Shown: positions 1-5,775, counted from the first letter of the stretch. The stretch: 6,958 nt of DNA from Gammaproteobacteria bacterium (GCA_028817255.1 JAPPQA010000125.1:1-6958), one strand, 5' to 3'. Translations and numbers: made by a program. Notes: generated by a model not told the origin, from the sequence alone.

Positions 1-18
1 GCGCTGTATTTGCGCGGG

Positions 19-38
19 ATTCCGGCTTTCGCCGGAAT
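19..38. repeat. Perfect 8-bp inverted repeat (dispersed-type hairpin)
   Basis: ATTCCGGC (19-26) and GCCGGAAT (31-38) are exact reverse complements around a 4-base loop. The loop reads TTTC on the plus strand and GAAA, a stable GNRA-type tetraloop, on the minus strand. The element plus its flanks (a GGG before, a GAC after) resembles the short ATTCC...GGAAT palindromes scattered between genes in many proteobacterial genomes; that likeness is from memory and was not searched. It lies about 155 bp beyond the stop of the minus-strand gene, so it could cap that gene's transcript. No T-run follows on either strand, so it is not a canonical intrinsic terminator. Confidence 0.75.
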
Positions 39-154
39 GACAGAAAAAAAAGCGGGAATGGCGGAAAAAAAAAGCCGGAATGACGGGAAAAAGCCGGAAT
101 GACGGGAAAAAAAGCGGGAATGGCAGGGAAAAAAGCGGGAATGGCGGGGGAGGG
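31..154. repeat. Six-copy ~21-bp tandem array with phased A-tracts
   Basis: A core of GC(C/G)GGAATG followed by (A/G)C, a G-rich trinucleotide and an A-tract recurs at 31, 52, 74, 93, 114 and 135, with steps of 21, 22, 19, 21 and 21 bp. The first core is also the right arm of the adjoining hairpin, so the array looks like an amplified half-palindrome. The A-tracts lie at 44-51, 65-73, 88-92, 107-113 and 129-134. The plus strand is almost all purine. It sits just downstream of the minus-strand gene and contains no believable gene of its own. There are no unique spacers, so it is not a CRISPR array. Confidence 0.85.
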
Positions 155-192
155 TTGCGCGGCAGTGCCGATTTTGCAGGGGCCGTTGCGTA

Positions 193-615
193 TTATGGCG
201 GTTGCCCGGTTTGTTTGCCCTGCAACGGCACCCGTTCGCCGTTCGCCAGGACCAGTTCTCCGCTGACGATTTCCTCGCTGGCATTCGGCCCCGTGCTTTC
301 GGTGTGCACTTCCACGATTGCGTCCCCCTGGGTGCCCGTGCATGCGTAGTGGAGGTGATCGGGCCGCGGATCCGCGCCGCTTGCCCAGAACTGCAGCGTG
401 CATTCGCGTACCGTTCCCAGATGCGTTTGCGCTGCCGGGTCCGCGCGCACCGCGAGCGTGACTTCGCTGTTTATCATGGCTTCCACCAGCAGGTAGAGTC
501 CGACGGCCGCGGCGAACATCCCGGCGATCGCCCCGAGCAGAACTCCCTGCCATGCGCCGCGTTGCCGCTGCCCTGGCGCGGCGCGTACCGTGTTTGTGTT
601 TGCGGGCGCTCTCAT
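193..615 (-). CDS. Small single-pass membrane protein, Coa1-like
   Basis: The protein has 140 residues: a basic, polar N-terminus (about 1-21), one hydrophobic segment (about 22-48, rich in G, A, L and V), and a soluble domain of about 90 residues. The domain begins with a helix-like stretch ending 'RADPAAQTHLG', followed by strands resembling the 'ysvsG..G.a.v.v...' and 'sGel.l..Ge.v.L' pattern of the Coa1 (cytochrome oxidase assembly factor 1) family. That match is from memory of the family pattern and is uncertain; a plain 'hypothetical membrane protein' would be the cautious call. The topology suggests an anchored domain on the periplasmic side. The ATG at 615 has no clear ribosome site. 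An in-frame ATG at 702 is preceded by AGGGGAG on the minus strand (4 nt gap) and would add 29 residues that look like translated intergenic DNA (rich in P, R, G and S). I prefer 615 but cannot exclude 702. The gene is divergent from gyrA, so it is not part of that operon. Confidence 0.65.
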   Translation of the reverse strand: MRAPANTNTVRAAPGQRQRGAWQGVLLGAIAGMFAAAVGLYLLVEAMINSEVTLAVRADPAAQTHLGTVRECTLQFWASGADPRPDHLHYACTGTQGDAIVEVHTESTGPNASEEIVSGELVLANGERVPLQGKQTGQPP

Positions 616-620
616 GGAGT

Positions 621-637
621 GGGTACGGATGGTACCC
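621..637. promoter_or_regulatory. Inverted repeat GGGTAC-5-GTACCC, operator-like
   Basis: Two perfect 6-bp arms (621-626 and 632-637) flank GGATG. The element ends 6 bp upstream of the preferred ATG (615) of the minus-strand gene, where it could be an operator or, in mRNA, a hairpin at the ribosome site. If translation starts at 702 instead, it would lie inside the coding region. The symmetry is seen directly; the role is inferred. Confidence 0.4.
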
Positions 638-668
638 GAAAAAGGGCGGGGCAGGCCAGATATGCATC

Positions 669-696
669 CGCGGACAGGCGCGGATTCTCGCGGATT
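669..696. repeat. Three CGCGGA direct repeats at exact 10-bp spacing
   Basis: CGCGGAC begins at 669, CGCGGATT at 679 and CGCGGATT at 689, so the hexamer CGCGGA recurs three times, one helical turn apart. The first copy also lies in the palindrome TCCGCGGA (667-674). Same-face spacing of short direct repeats between divergent genes is what regulator-binding sites often look like. No specific regulator can be named, and chance in GC-rich DNA is possible. Confidence 0.45.
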
Positions 697-703
697 TCCC
701 ATC

Positions 704-724
704 ACTCTCCCCTGGAGGGGGAGT
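704..724. repeat. Imperfect inverted repeat with CTGGA loop
   Basis: ACTCTCCC (704-711) pairs with GGGGGAGT (717-724) through 8 positions, one of them a T-G wobble (708/720), around the loop CTGGA. On the minus strand the left arm supplies AGGGGAG, which would serve as a ribosome site for the alternative start at 702. Palindromes of the CTCCCC-TGGA-GGGGAG type are common dispersed repeats in bacterial intergenic DNA, so this may be a repeat relic rather than a regulatory site. Confidence 0.5.
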
Positions 725-737
725 CGCGGCAGGGCGG

Positions 738-764
738 CGGGGGCGCCCCGGAATTGCGCCCCCG
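738..764. repeat. Perfect 9-bp GC-rich inverted repeat upstream of gyrA
   Basis: CGGGGGCGC (738-746) and GCGCCCCCG (756-764) are exact reverse complements around a 9-base loop (747-755). The element ends 67 bp before the annotated gyrA start and overlaps the weak -35 candidate at 754-759. It may be a cruciform-prone or operator-like site in the gyrA promoter. There is no T-run after it, so it is not an obvious terminator. Confidence 0.55.
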
Positions 765-780
765 GATGTGTTACCATAAG
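754..780 (+). promoter_or_regulatory. Weak sigma-70-like promoter candidate for gyrA
   Basis: TTGCGC (754-759) could be a -35 box and CATAAG (775-780) a -10 box, separated by 15 bp. Each box is a poor match and the spacing is short. TACCAT (772-777) is an alternative -10. Support is mainly positional: this is the least GC-rich patch between the hairpin and gyrA, and a start just after it would give a leader of about 45 nt. Confidence 0.2.
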
Positions 781-831
781 CGCCTCAACCGATAGCGACC
801 CGAGCCCCTGCGCCAACCTCCGTCCCCCGAT

Positions 832-3393
832 TTGCCAGTGAACGAACCTCCTATTGCCAGGCATCTCTTCGAGGTCGATCTCGAAGACGAGATGCAACGC
901 TCCTACATGGATTACGCCATGAGCGTGATCGTCAGCCGGGCGTTGCCCGATGTCCGCGACGGCCTGAAGCCGGTGCACCGGCGCGTGCTCTACGCCATGA
1001 ACGATGCCGGCATCGTCTGGAATCGGCCGCACCGCAAGTCCGCCAAGGTGGTGGGCGAGGTGGTGGGCAATTACCACCCGCACGGCGACGCTGCCGTGTA
1101 CGACACCATCGTTCGCATGGCGCAGCCCTTTTCCCTGCGCCGCGTGCTGATAGACGGCCAGGGGAATTTCGGCTCCGTGGACGGGGATGCCCCGGCCGCC
1201 ATGCGCTACACCGAGGTGCGCCTGACGCCCTTCGCTCACGCCTTGCTGGCCGACCTCGACAAAGGCACCGTGGACTTCGCTCCCAACTACGACAACTCCT
1301 GCGAGGAGCCCACCGTGCTGCCGGCCGCCTTCCCGCACCTGCTGGTCAACGGCGCCAGCGGCATCGCGGTGGGAATGGCCACCAATATGCCGCCGCACAA
1401 CCTGTCCGAGATCGTGGCTGCGGCTACCGCCCTGATTGACGACCCGGAACTGGACTCCGATCAGCTCCTGCGGCACGTCCCGGGCCCGGATTTCCCCACC
1501 GGCGGTTTGATCAACGGCACCAGCGGCATCCGGGAGGCCTACCGTACCGGCCGCGGGCGCATCCGGTTGCGGGCCCGCACCCGGTTCGAGCAGGAAGGCG
1601 CCACCGAGCGCATCGTGGTCACCGAGTTGCCCTACCAGGTCAACAAGGCGCGCCTCCTGGAGGTCATCGCCGAGTTGGTGAAAAACAAGCGGCTTACCGG
1701 CATTCGCGGCCTGCGCGACGAATCGGACAAGGACGGGATGCGCATGGTCATCGAGCTGCGCCGCGGCGAGGTGGCGGAAGTGGTGCTGAACAACCTCTAT
1801 CAGCACACGCGCCTGGAGTCCGTTTACGGGATCAATATGGTGGCGCTGGACAAGGGCCTGCCGCGGCTGCTGAACCTGCGGCAGGTCCTGGAGGCATTCC
1901 TGCGCCACCGGCGCGAGGTGGTGACGCGCCGCGCATTGCACGAACTGCGCAAGGCGCGCGCCCGGGTGCATATCCTGGAGGGGCTGGCCGTGGCGCTGGC
2001 CAACGTGGACGAGATCGTGCGGTTGCTGCGGGAGTCCCGGGATCCCGCGACTGCGCGCCAGGCCCTGCTGCAGCGCGCCTGGGAGCCGGGCCCGGTGCGC
2101 GCCCTGCTGGCGCATGCCGCGGCGGATGCCACGCGCCCGGAGGATGTCGCCGCCGATTGCGGTCTCGGCGACGACGGCTACCGGCTCTCCGAGACGCAGG
2201 CGCAAGCGATCCTGGACATGCGGCTGCAGCGTCTGACCGGCCTGGAGCAGGAAAAGATTCTCGGCGAATACAAGCAGCTGGTGGCGCAGATCGGCGACCT
2301 GCTGGATATCCTGGCGCGCCCGGAGAGGGTGTTGGGCATTATCCGCGAAGAGTTGCAGGATATCGGCAAGCGCTTCGGCGAGCCGCGCCGCACGCGCATC
2401 CTGCAGCAGGAGCAGGATCTGCGCACCGAAGACCTGATTGCCGAGGAGGATGTCGCGGTCACGTTTTCGCATGTGGGTTACGCCAAGTCCCAGCCGGTCT
2501 CTGACTACCGCGCGCAGCGGCGCGGCGGCAAGGGCCGTTCGGCCACCGGCGTTAAGCAGGAGGACTTTATAGATCAGCTTTTTATTGCCAGTACGCACGA
2601 TGTGCTGCTGTGCTTCTCCAGCCTGGGGCGGGTGTACTGGCTTAAGGTGTACGAACTGCCCCAGGCCGGCCCGGGCGCCCGCGGCAAGCCGCTCGTCAAC
2701 TTGCTGCCCCTGAGCAAGGGCGAGCGGATCGGCGCCGTGCTGCCGGTGCGGGAATACGCCGCCGATCGCTACCTGGTCATGGCGACGGCCGACGGCACCG
2801 TGAAGAAGGTCTCCCTGCAAGCCTTTTCCCGGCCCCGCGCCAGCGGCATCATCGCCATCGGCCTGGTCCCCGGCAATCGCCTGGTCAAGGTGGAAATGAC
2901 CGACGGCGACCGGGAGTTGATGCTGTTTGGCAGCGGCGGCCGCGCGGTGCGTTTCCACGAGAACGAGATTCGCGCCACCGGCCGCACCAGCCGCGGGGTG
3001 CGGGGCATTCGCCTGCGCCAGGGCGAGCGCTTGATCTCCATGCTCATCGTGCAACCGGATACCGACGTCTTGACCGTTACCGAGAAAGGCTACGGCAAGC
3101 GCACACCCTTCGACCAGTATCCCGTCGCCGGCCACCGCGGCGGCCTCGGGGTGATCGCCATCCGCACCGGTGCGCGCAACGGCAAGGTCGTGGGTGCGCT
3201 GGCGGTGTCCCCGGGGGACGAGATCATGCTGATCAACAAAGGCGGCCGGTTGGTGCGCACCCCGGTGAAGGGCATCTCTACGCAGGGCCGCAATACCCAG
3301 GGAGTCCGCTTGATCCAACTGGCCAAGGACGAACTTGTGGCCGGGCTGGAACGCATTGTCGAGGAGCGTAACGAGAACGGGGCAGGGGAATAA
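832..3393 (+). CDS. gyrA: DNA gyrase subunit A
   Basis: This is the breakage-reunion subunit of the GyrA2GyrB2 enzyme, which introduces negative supercoils in an ATP-dependent way in the cytoplasm. It has 853 residues (E. coli 875). The winged-helix/catalytic region includes 'YHPHGDAAVYD' (81-91) and the DNA-linking tyrosine Y126 in 'AMRYTE'. A tower and coiled-coil region follows, carrying the region around residues 420-450 found in gammaproteobacterial GyrA. The C-terminal beta-pinwheel opens with the GyrA box QRRGGKG (562-568), which separates it from ParC. The C-terminal acidic tail is much shorter than in E. coli, ending 'EERNENGAGE'. Residue 87, the E. coli Ser83 position, is alanine; Asp91 (E. 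coli Asp87) is kept. An in-frame TAG at 793 leaves only CTG 808, TTG 832 or GTG 838 as starts. GTG 838 (851 residues) is equally acceptable. No Shine-Dalgarno is visible. Confidence 0.98.
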   Translation: MPVNEPPIARHLFEVDLEDEMQRSYMDYAMSVIVSRALPDVRDGLKPVHRRVLYAMNDAGIVWNRPHRKSAKVVGEVVGNYHPHGDAAVYDTIVRMAQPFSLRRVLIDGQGNFGSVDGDAPAAMRYTEVRLTPFAHALLADLDKGTVDFAPNYDNSCEEPTVLPAAFPHLLVNGASGIAVGMATNMPPHNLSEIVAAATALIDDPELDSDQLLRHVPGPDFPTGGLINGTSGIREAYRTGRGRIRLRARTRFEQEGATERIVVTELPYQVNKARLLEVIAELVKNKRLTGIRGLRDESDKDGMRMVIELRRGEVAEVVLNNLYQHTRLESVYGINMVALDKGLPRLLNLRQVLEAFLRHRREVVTRRALHELRKARARVHILEGLAVALANVDEIVRLLRESRDPATARQALLQRAWEPGPVRALLAHAAADATRPEDVAADCGLGDDGYRLSETQAQAILDMRLQRLTGLEQEKILGEYKQLVAQIGDLLDILARPERVLGIIREELQDIGKRFGEPRRTRILQQEQDLRTEDLIAEEDVAVTFSHVGYAKSQPVSDYRAQRRGGKGRSATGVKQEDFIDQLFIASTHDVLLCFSSLGRVYWLKVYELPQAGPGARGKPLVNLLPLSKGERIGAVLPVREYAADRYLVMATADGTVKKVSLQAFSRPRASGIIAIGLVPGNRLVKVEMTDGDRELMLFGSGGRAVRFHENEIRATGRTSRGVRGIRLRQGERLISMLIVQPDTDVLTVTEKGYGKRTPFDQYPVAGHRGGLGVIAIRTGARNGKVVGALAVSPGDEIMLINKGGRLVRTPVKGISTQGRNTQGVRLIQLAKDELVAGLERIVEERNENGAGE

Positions 3394-3396
3394 CCG

Positions 3397-3410
3397 CGCC
3401 GTGAGCGGCG
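3397..3410 (+). other. Short 5-bp hairpin in gyrA-serC spacer
   Basis: CGCCG (3397-3401) and CGGCG (3406-3410) flank TGAG, starting 4 bp after the gyrA stop. No U-run follows directly; the nearest T-rich patch is at 3442-3445. The 66-bp spacer shows no convincing terminator or promoter. At most this is a weak pause or mRNA-end element, and serC is likely reached by read-through. Confidence 0.25.
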
Positions 3411-3459
3411 GCGTCCCGGCTTCCGTTTCGTTCCGCGTATCTTTTGCTGCCGCGCCGCC

Positions 3460-4539
3460 ATGGTTGCGGCGCCGCTGAACTTCGGCCCCGGCCCGGCGAT
3501 GCTGCCCCGGCCGGTGTTGCAGCGCATCGCCGAGGAGTTGCGGGCGCCCGAAGGGTTGCCGGTGCTGGAATTGCATCATCGCGACCCTGCTTTCGCGGAC
3601 CTGGCCGAACGCCTGGAGTCCCGCTTGCGCGAGCTGCTGGCGCTTCCCGCCGCCTGCCGGGTACTGTTTCTGCAGGGCGGGGCTTCGGCCCACTTTGCCC
3701 TGGCGCCGCTGAACTTTCTGCGCGGCGGCGCCTCGGCGGACTACCTGCACACCGGCTACTGGTCCGGGCGCGCCTTCGCCGAGGCGCAACGGCTGCGCCG
3801 GGCGCGCCTGGCCGCCAGCGGCCGGGGGCAGGGCTTTTGCGCTATCCCGCCCCGCGAAGAATGGCGCCTGGACCCGGAGGCCGCATACGTCTTTTGCACG
3901 GCCAACGAGACCGTCGAGGGGATCGAATTCCCGTCGCTGCCGGAAGTCGGCGCCGTCCCTCTGGTGGCGGACATGAGCTCCAATTTCCTGTCGCGTCCGG
4001 TGGCATTGCGCGGCGGCCTGGTTTTCGCGGCCGCCCAGAAAAATCTCGGTATTCCGGGGTTGAGCGTCGCAATCATAGGCGAGGGAATGTTGGACGGCAG
4101 CGCTCCTCCCGAGCTGCCCAGTTTGTGCGATTACCGGCTGCTGGCCGAGCATCGGTCGCTGTACAACACGCCTGCCACCTTCTCCTGGTATGTCGCCGTC
4201 TTGATGCTGGATTGGCTGCGGGAACAGGGGGGGCTGGCGGTTATTGCCGAGAAGAACCGCCGCAACGCCGAATTGCTGTATGCGACCATAGACGCCTCCG
4301 GGCTGTATAGCAACGAGGTCGCCGCCGATTGCCGCTCGCGCATGAACGTCGTCTTTCGCCTGCTTGTCCCTGAGCTGACCGAGTCCTTTCTGGAACGGGC
4401 CGGCCGGGAGGGCTTGCTGGGGCTCGCCGGCCACCGCAGCCGTGGCGGCCTGCGCGCCTCCCTGTACAATGCTATGCCGGAACAGGGCGTCCGCGCCCTG
4501 TGCGGGTTTATGGAGGAGTTCGAGCGCCGCCATGGTTGA
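3460..4539 (+). CDS. serC: Phosphoserine aminotransferase
   Basis: A cytosolic PLP enzyme that transaminates 3-phosphohydroxypyruvate with glutamate to give O-phosphoserine (serine pathway). In this class it also acts on the 4-phosphoerythronate-derived keto acid of de novo PLP synthesis (pdxF). It has 359 residues (E. coli 362) and aligns end to end: N-terminal 'NFGPGPAMLP' (7-16), H40-R41 of the family SHR motif, 'GGAS' (73-76), 'GYWSGRAF', 'ANETVEGIEF', the PLP lysine K194 in 'AQKNLG', 'NTPATFSWY', and the C-terminal 'GHRSRGGLRAS' ending 'FMEEFERRHG', nearly as in E. coli. Odd points: family 'KN(I/L)GPAG' reads K-N-L-G-I-P-G; the loop before the HR pair is 2 residues shorter than E. coli with H instead of S at 39; and 'NTPPTF' is 'NTPAT'. 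There is no Shine-Dalgarno before ATG 3460. The gene lies 66 bp after gyrA and overlaps pheA by 8 bp. Confidence 0.96.
   Translation: MVAAPLNFGPGPAMLPRPVLQRIAEELRAPEGLPVLELHHRDPAFADLAERLESRLRELLALPAACRVLFLQGGASAHFALAPLNFLRGGASADYLHTGYWSGRAFAEAQRLRRARLAASGRGQGFCAIPPREEWRLDPEAAYVFCTANETVEGIEFPSLPEVGAVPLVADMSSNFLSRPVALRGGLVFAAAQKNLGIPGLSVAIIGEGMLDGSAPPELPSLCDYRLLAEHRSLYNTPATFSWYVAVLMLDWLREQGGLAVIAEKNRRNAELLYATIDASGLYSNEVAADCRSRMNVVFRLLVPELTESFLERAGREGLLGLAGHRSRGGLRASLYNAMPEQGVRALCGFMEEFERRHG
4512..4518 (+). promoter_or_regulatory. Distant ribosome binding site for pheA
   Basis: GGAGGAG lies inside the last codons of serC, 13 nt before the pheA ATG at 4532. The spacing is long for a Shine-Dalgarno. 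With the ATGGTTGA start/stop overlap, it suggests initiation aided by ribosomes finishing serC. It supports the start at 4532 over an in-frame ATG at 4442, which lies well inside serC. Confidence 0.5.
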
Positions 4540-5668
4540 GGACAAGAACGGTGCCGAGACAGCCGACGGGGCCGGCAACGGCGAGCCCGCCGAGTTGCAG
4601 CGCCTGCGCGGGCGAATAGACGCGCTGGACGGTCGGTTGCTGGCGCTCATCTGCGAGCGCGCCGAACTGGCTGCCCGTGTCGCCCGGGTCAAGCGGGAAG
4701 CCCCGGGCGACGGCAATCCGAATTGCTACCGCCCCGAGCGCGAGACCCGTGTCCTGCGCCGGGTCGTCGCCGAAAATCCCGGCCCGCTTGCCCCGGAGCG
4801 GGTGGCTGCCCTGTTTCGGGAGATCATGTCCGCCTGCCTGTCTCTGCAACAGGAATTGCGCGTCGCCTACCTGGGGCCGGAGGGCACCTATACCTACGCC
4901 GCCGCCCGCAAGCACTTCGGCCATGCCGCCGGCGTCGTTTCCTGCGCCGGCATCGATCAAGTATTCCGCGAGGTCGAAGCGGATACCTGTCAATTCGGCG
5001 TGGTGCCGGTGGAAAACTCCAGCGAGGGGGCGGTGGGATACACGCTGGATCTGCTGACCCGCTCCCCGCTGAAAGTTTGCGGCGAAGTGGAGCTGCGCAT
5101 TCACCATTGCCTGTTGGCCGCCGGCGGCGCCCTGGAGGAAGTGCGCCGGGTCTGCGCCCATGACCAAGCCCTGGCCCAGTGCCGGCGGTGGCTGGACGCC
5201 CGCCTGCCCGGAGCCGGGCGCGTCCCCGTCGCCAGCAGCGCCGAGGCCGTGCAACGGGCGGCGGCCGAGCCGGGCACGGCGGCACTCGCCGGCGAAGAGG
5301 CGGGCGAACGTTACCGGCTGCAGGTCCTGGCCCGTCGCGTCGAGGACGAGCCCGACAACACCACGCGCTTCCTGGTCCTCGGCCGCGAGGCGGTCCCGCC
5401 CAGCGGCGACGACAAGACTTCCCTGCTGTTTGCGACCCACAACCGTCCCGGCGCCTTGTATCGGGCGCTGGGCTGTTTCTCCGCGCACCAGGTCAGCATG
5501 GCCCGCATCGAATCGCGCCCCTCCCGGCGGGGCATGTGGGACTACGTATTTTTCGTGGACCTGGAAGGGCACATGGAGGAATCCGCGGTGCGGGCCGCCC
5601 TGGAAAAGCTCCGCGAATGCTCCGTCATGTGCAAATGGCTGGGCTCTTATCCGCGGGCGGCGCCGTAG
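4532..5668 (+). CDS. pheA: Bifunctional chorismate mutase / prephenate dehydratase
   Basis: Cytosolic enzyme converting chorismate to prephenate and then to phenylpyruvate, the committed branch to phenylalanine. It has 378 residues. After a polar leader of about 20 residues comes an AroQ-type mutase helix bundle (about 21-110) with the expected catalytic set R26, R43, K54, R70, E71 and Q106; the loop 'YRPERE' (66-71) is typical of pseudomonad-type PheA. The dehydratase domain begins 'VAYLGPEGTYT' (111-121), carries 'VPVENSSEGAV', and ends with catalytic-type T278-R279-F280. A regulatory ACT domain follows (about 296-375) with G307-A308-L309 and E327-S328-R329-P330, the motifs linked to phenylalanine binding, so feedback inhibition by Phe is expected. 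The C-terminus 'LGSYPRAAP' matches the family end. The start overlaps the serC stop (ATGGTTGA), implying translational coupling. I see no leader peptide or attenuator. Nothing is missing. Confidence 0.97.
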   Translation: MVEDKNGAETADGAGNGEPAELQRLRGRIDALDGRLLALICERAELAARVARVKREAPGDGNPNCYRPERETRVLRRVVAENPGPLAPERVAALFREIMSACLSLQQELRVAYLGPEGTYTYAAARKHFGHAAGVVSCAGIDQVFREVEADTCQFGVVPVENSSEGAVGYTLDLLTRSPLKVCGEVELRIHHCLLAAGGALEEVRRVCAHDQALAQCRRWLDARLPGAGRVPVASSAEAVQRAAAEPGTAALAGEEAGERYRLQVLARRVEDEPDNTTRFLVLGREAVPPSGDDKTSLLFATHNRPGALYRALGCFSAHQVSMARIESRPSRRGMWDYVFFVDLEGHMEESAVRAALEKLRECSVMCKWLGSYPRAAP

Positions 5669-5698
5669 CCGTGGCCGGTCCCTGCGCGAGCGTCGCCG

Positions 5699-5715
5699 CC
5701 GCGGGCGCCCCGCGG
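5699..5715 (+). other. Strong GC hairpin between pheA and hisC
   Basis: CCGCGGG (5699-5705) and CCCGCGG (5709-5715) form a perfect 7-bp stem around CGC. It lies 30 bp after the pheA stop and 62 bp before the hisC ATG. No U-run follows, so full termination is unlikely. It could be an mRNA processing, stability or pausing element separating the two genes. The surrounding 109-bp gap has no recognisable gene or promoter. A run of alternating C and G (5721-5729) adjoins it. Confidence 0.5.
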
Positions 5716-5768
5716 ATGCCCGCGCGCGCATCGCCGCCGCGCCCATCGCCGTGCCCATGGACGCACCT

Positions 5769-5775
5769 GGGGGAG
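5769..5775 (+). promoter_or_regulatory. Close ribosome binding site for hisC
   Basis: GGGGGAG ends only 2 nt before ATG 5778. This is tighter than usual, but it is the best purine run in the region. In-frame alternatives GTG 5751 and ATG 5757 have no Shine-Dalgarno, which favours 5778 as the start. Confidence 0.45.

Noticed and set aside
31..154. The tandem array as a CRISPR array.
   Set aside because: The units are about 21 bp in total and contiguous, with no 30-40 bp unique spacers, and there are no cas genes in the window.
19..154. Hairpin plus poly-T (minus strand) as a terminator for the membrane-protein gene.
   Set aside because: Reading the minus strand, the T-tracts come before the hairpin rather than after it, so the order is wrong for a canonical terminator.
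80..349. An 89-codon plus-strand frame starting in the tandem array.
   Set aside because: Its N-terminus is translated repeat (K, S, G, N and R) and the remainder is antisense to the membrane-protein gene. No domain and no ribosome site.
3444..4310. A 288-codon plus-strand frame offset within serC.
   Set aside because: It is the out-of-frame shadow of serC: the SerC frame carries all motifs and this one is arginine- and glycine-rich without motifs.
193..4716. A 1507-codon open frame on the minus strand spanning gyrA, serC and the small membrane-protein gene.
   Set aside because: It exists because gyrA and serC lack TTA, CTA and TCA codons in the mirrored register. Its translation over gyrA/serC is low-complexity (rich in Q, H, A, G and R) with no recognisable domain. 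Only the last 140 codons look like a real protein.
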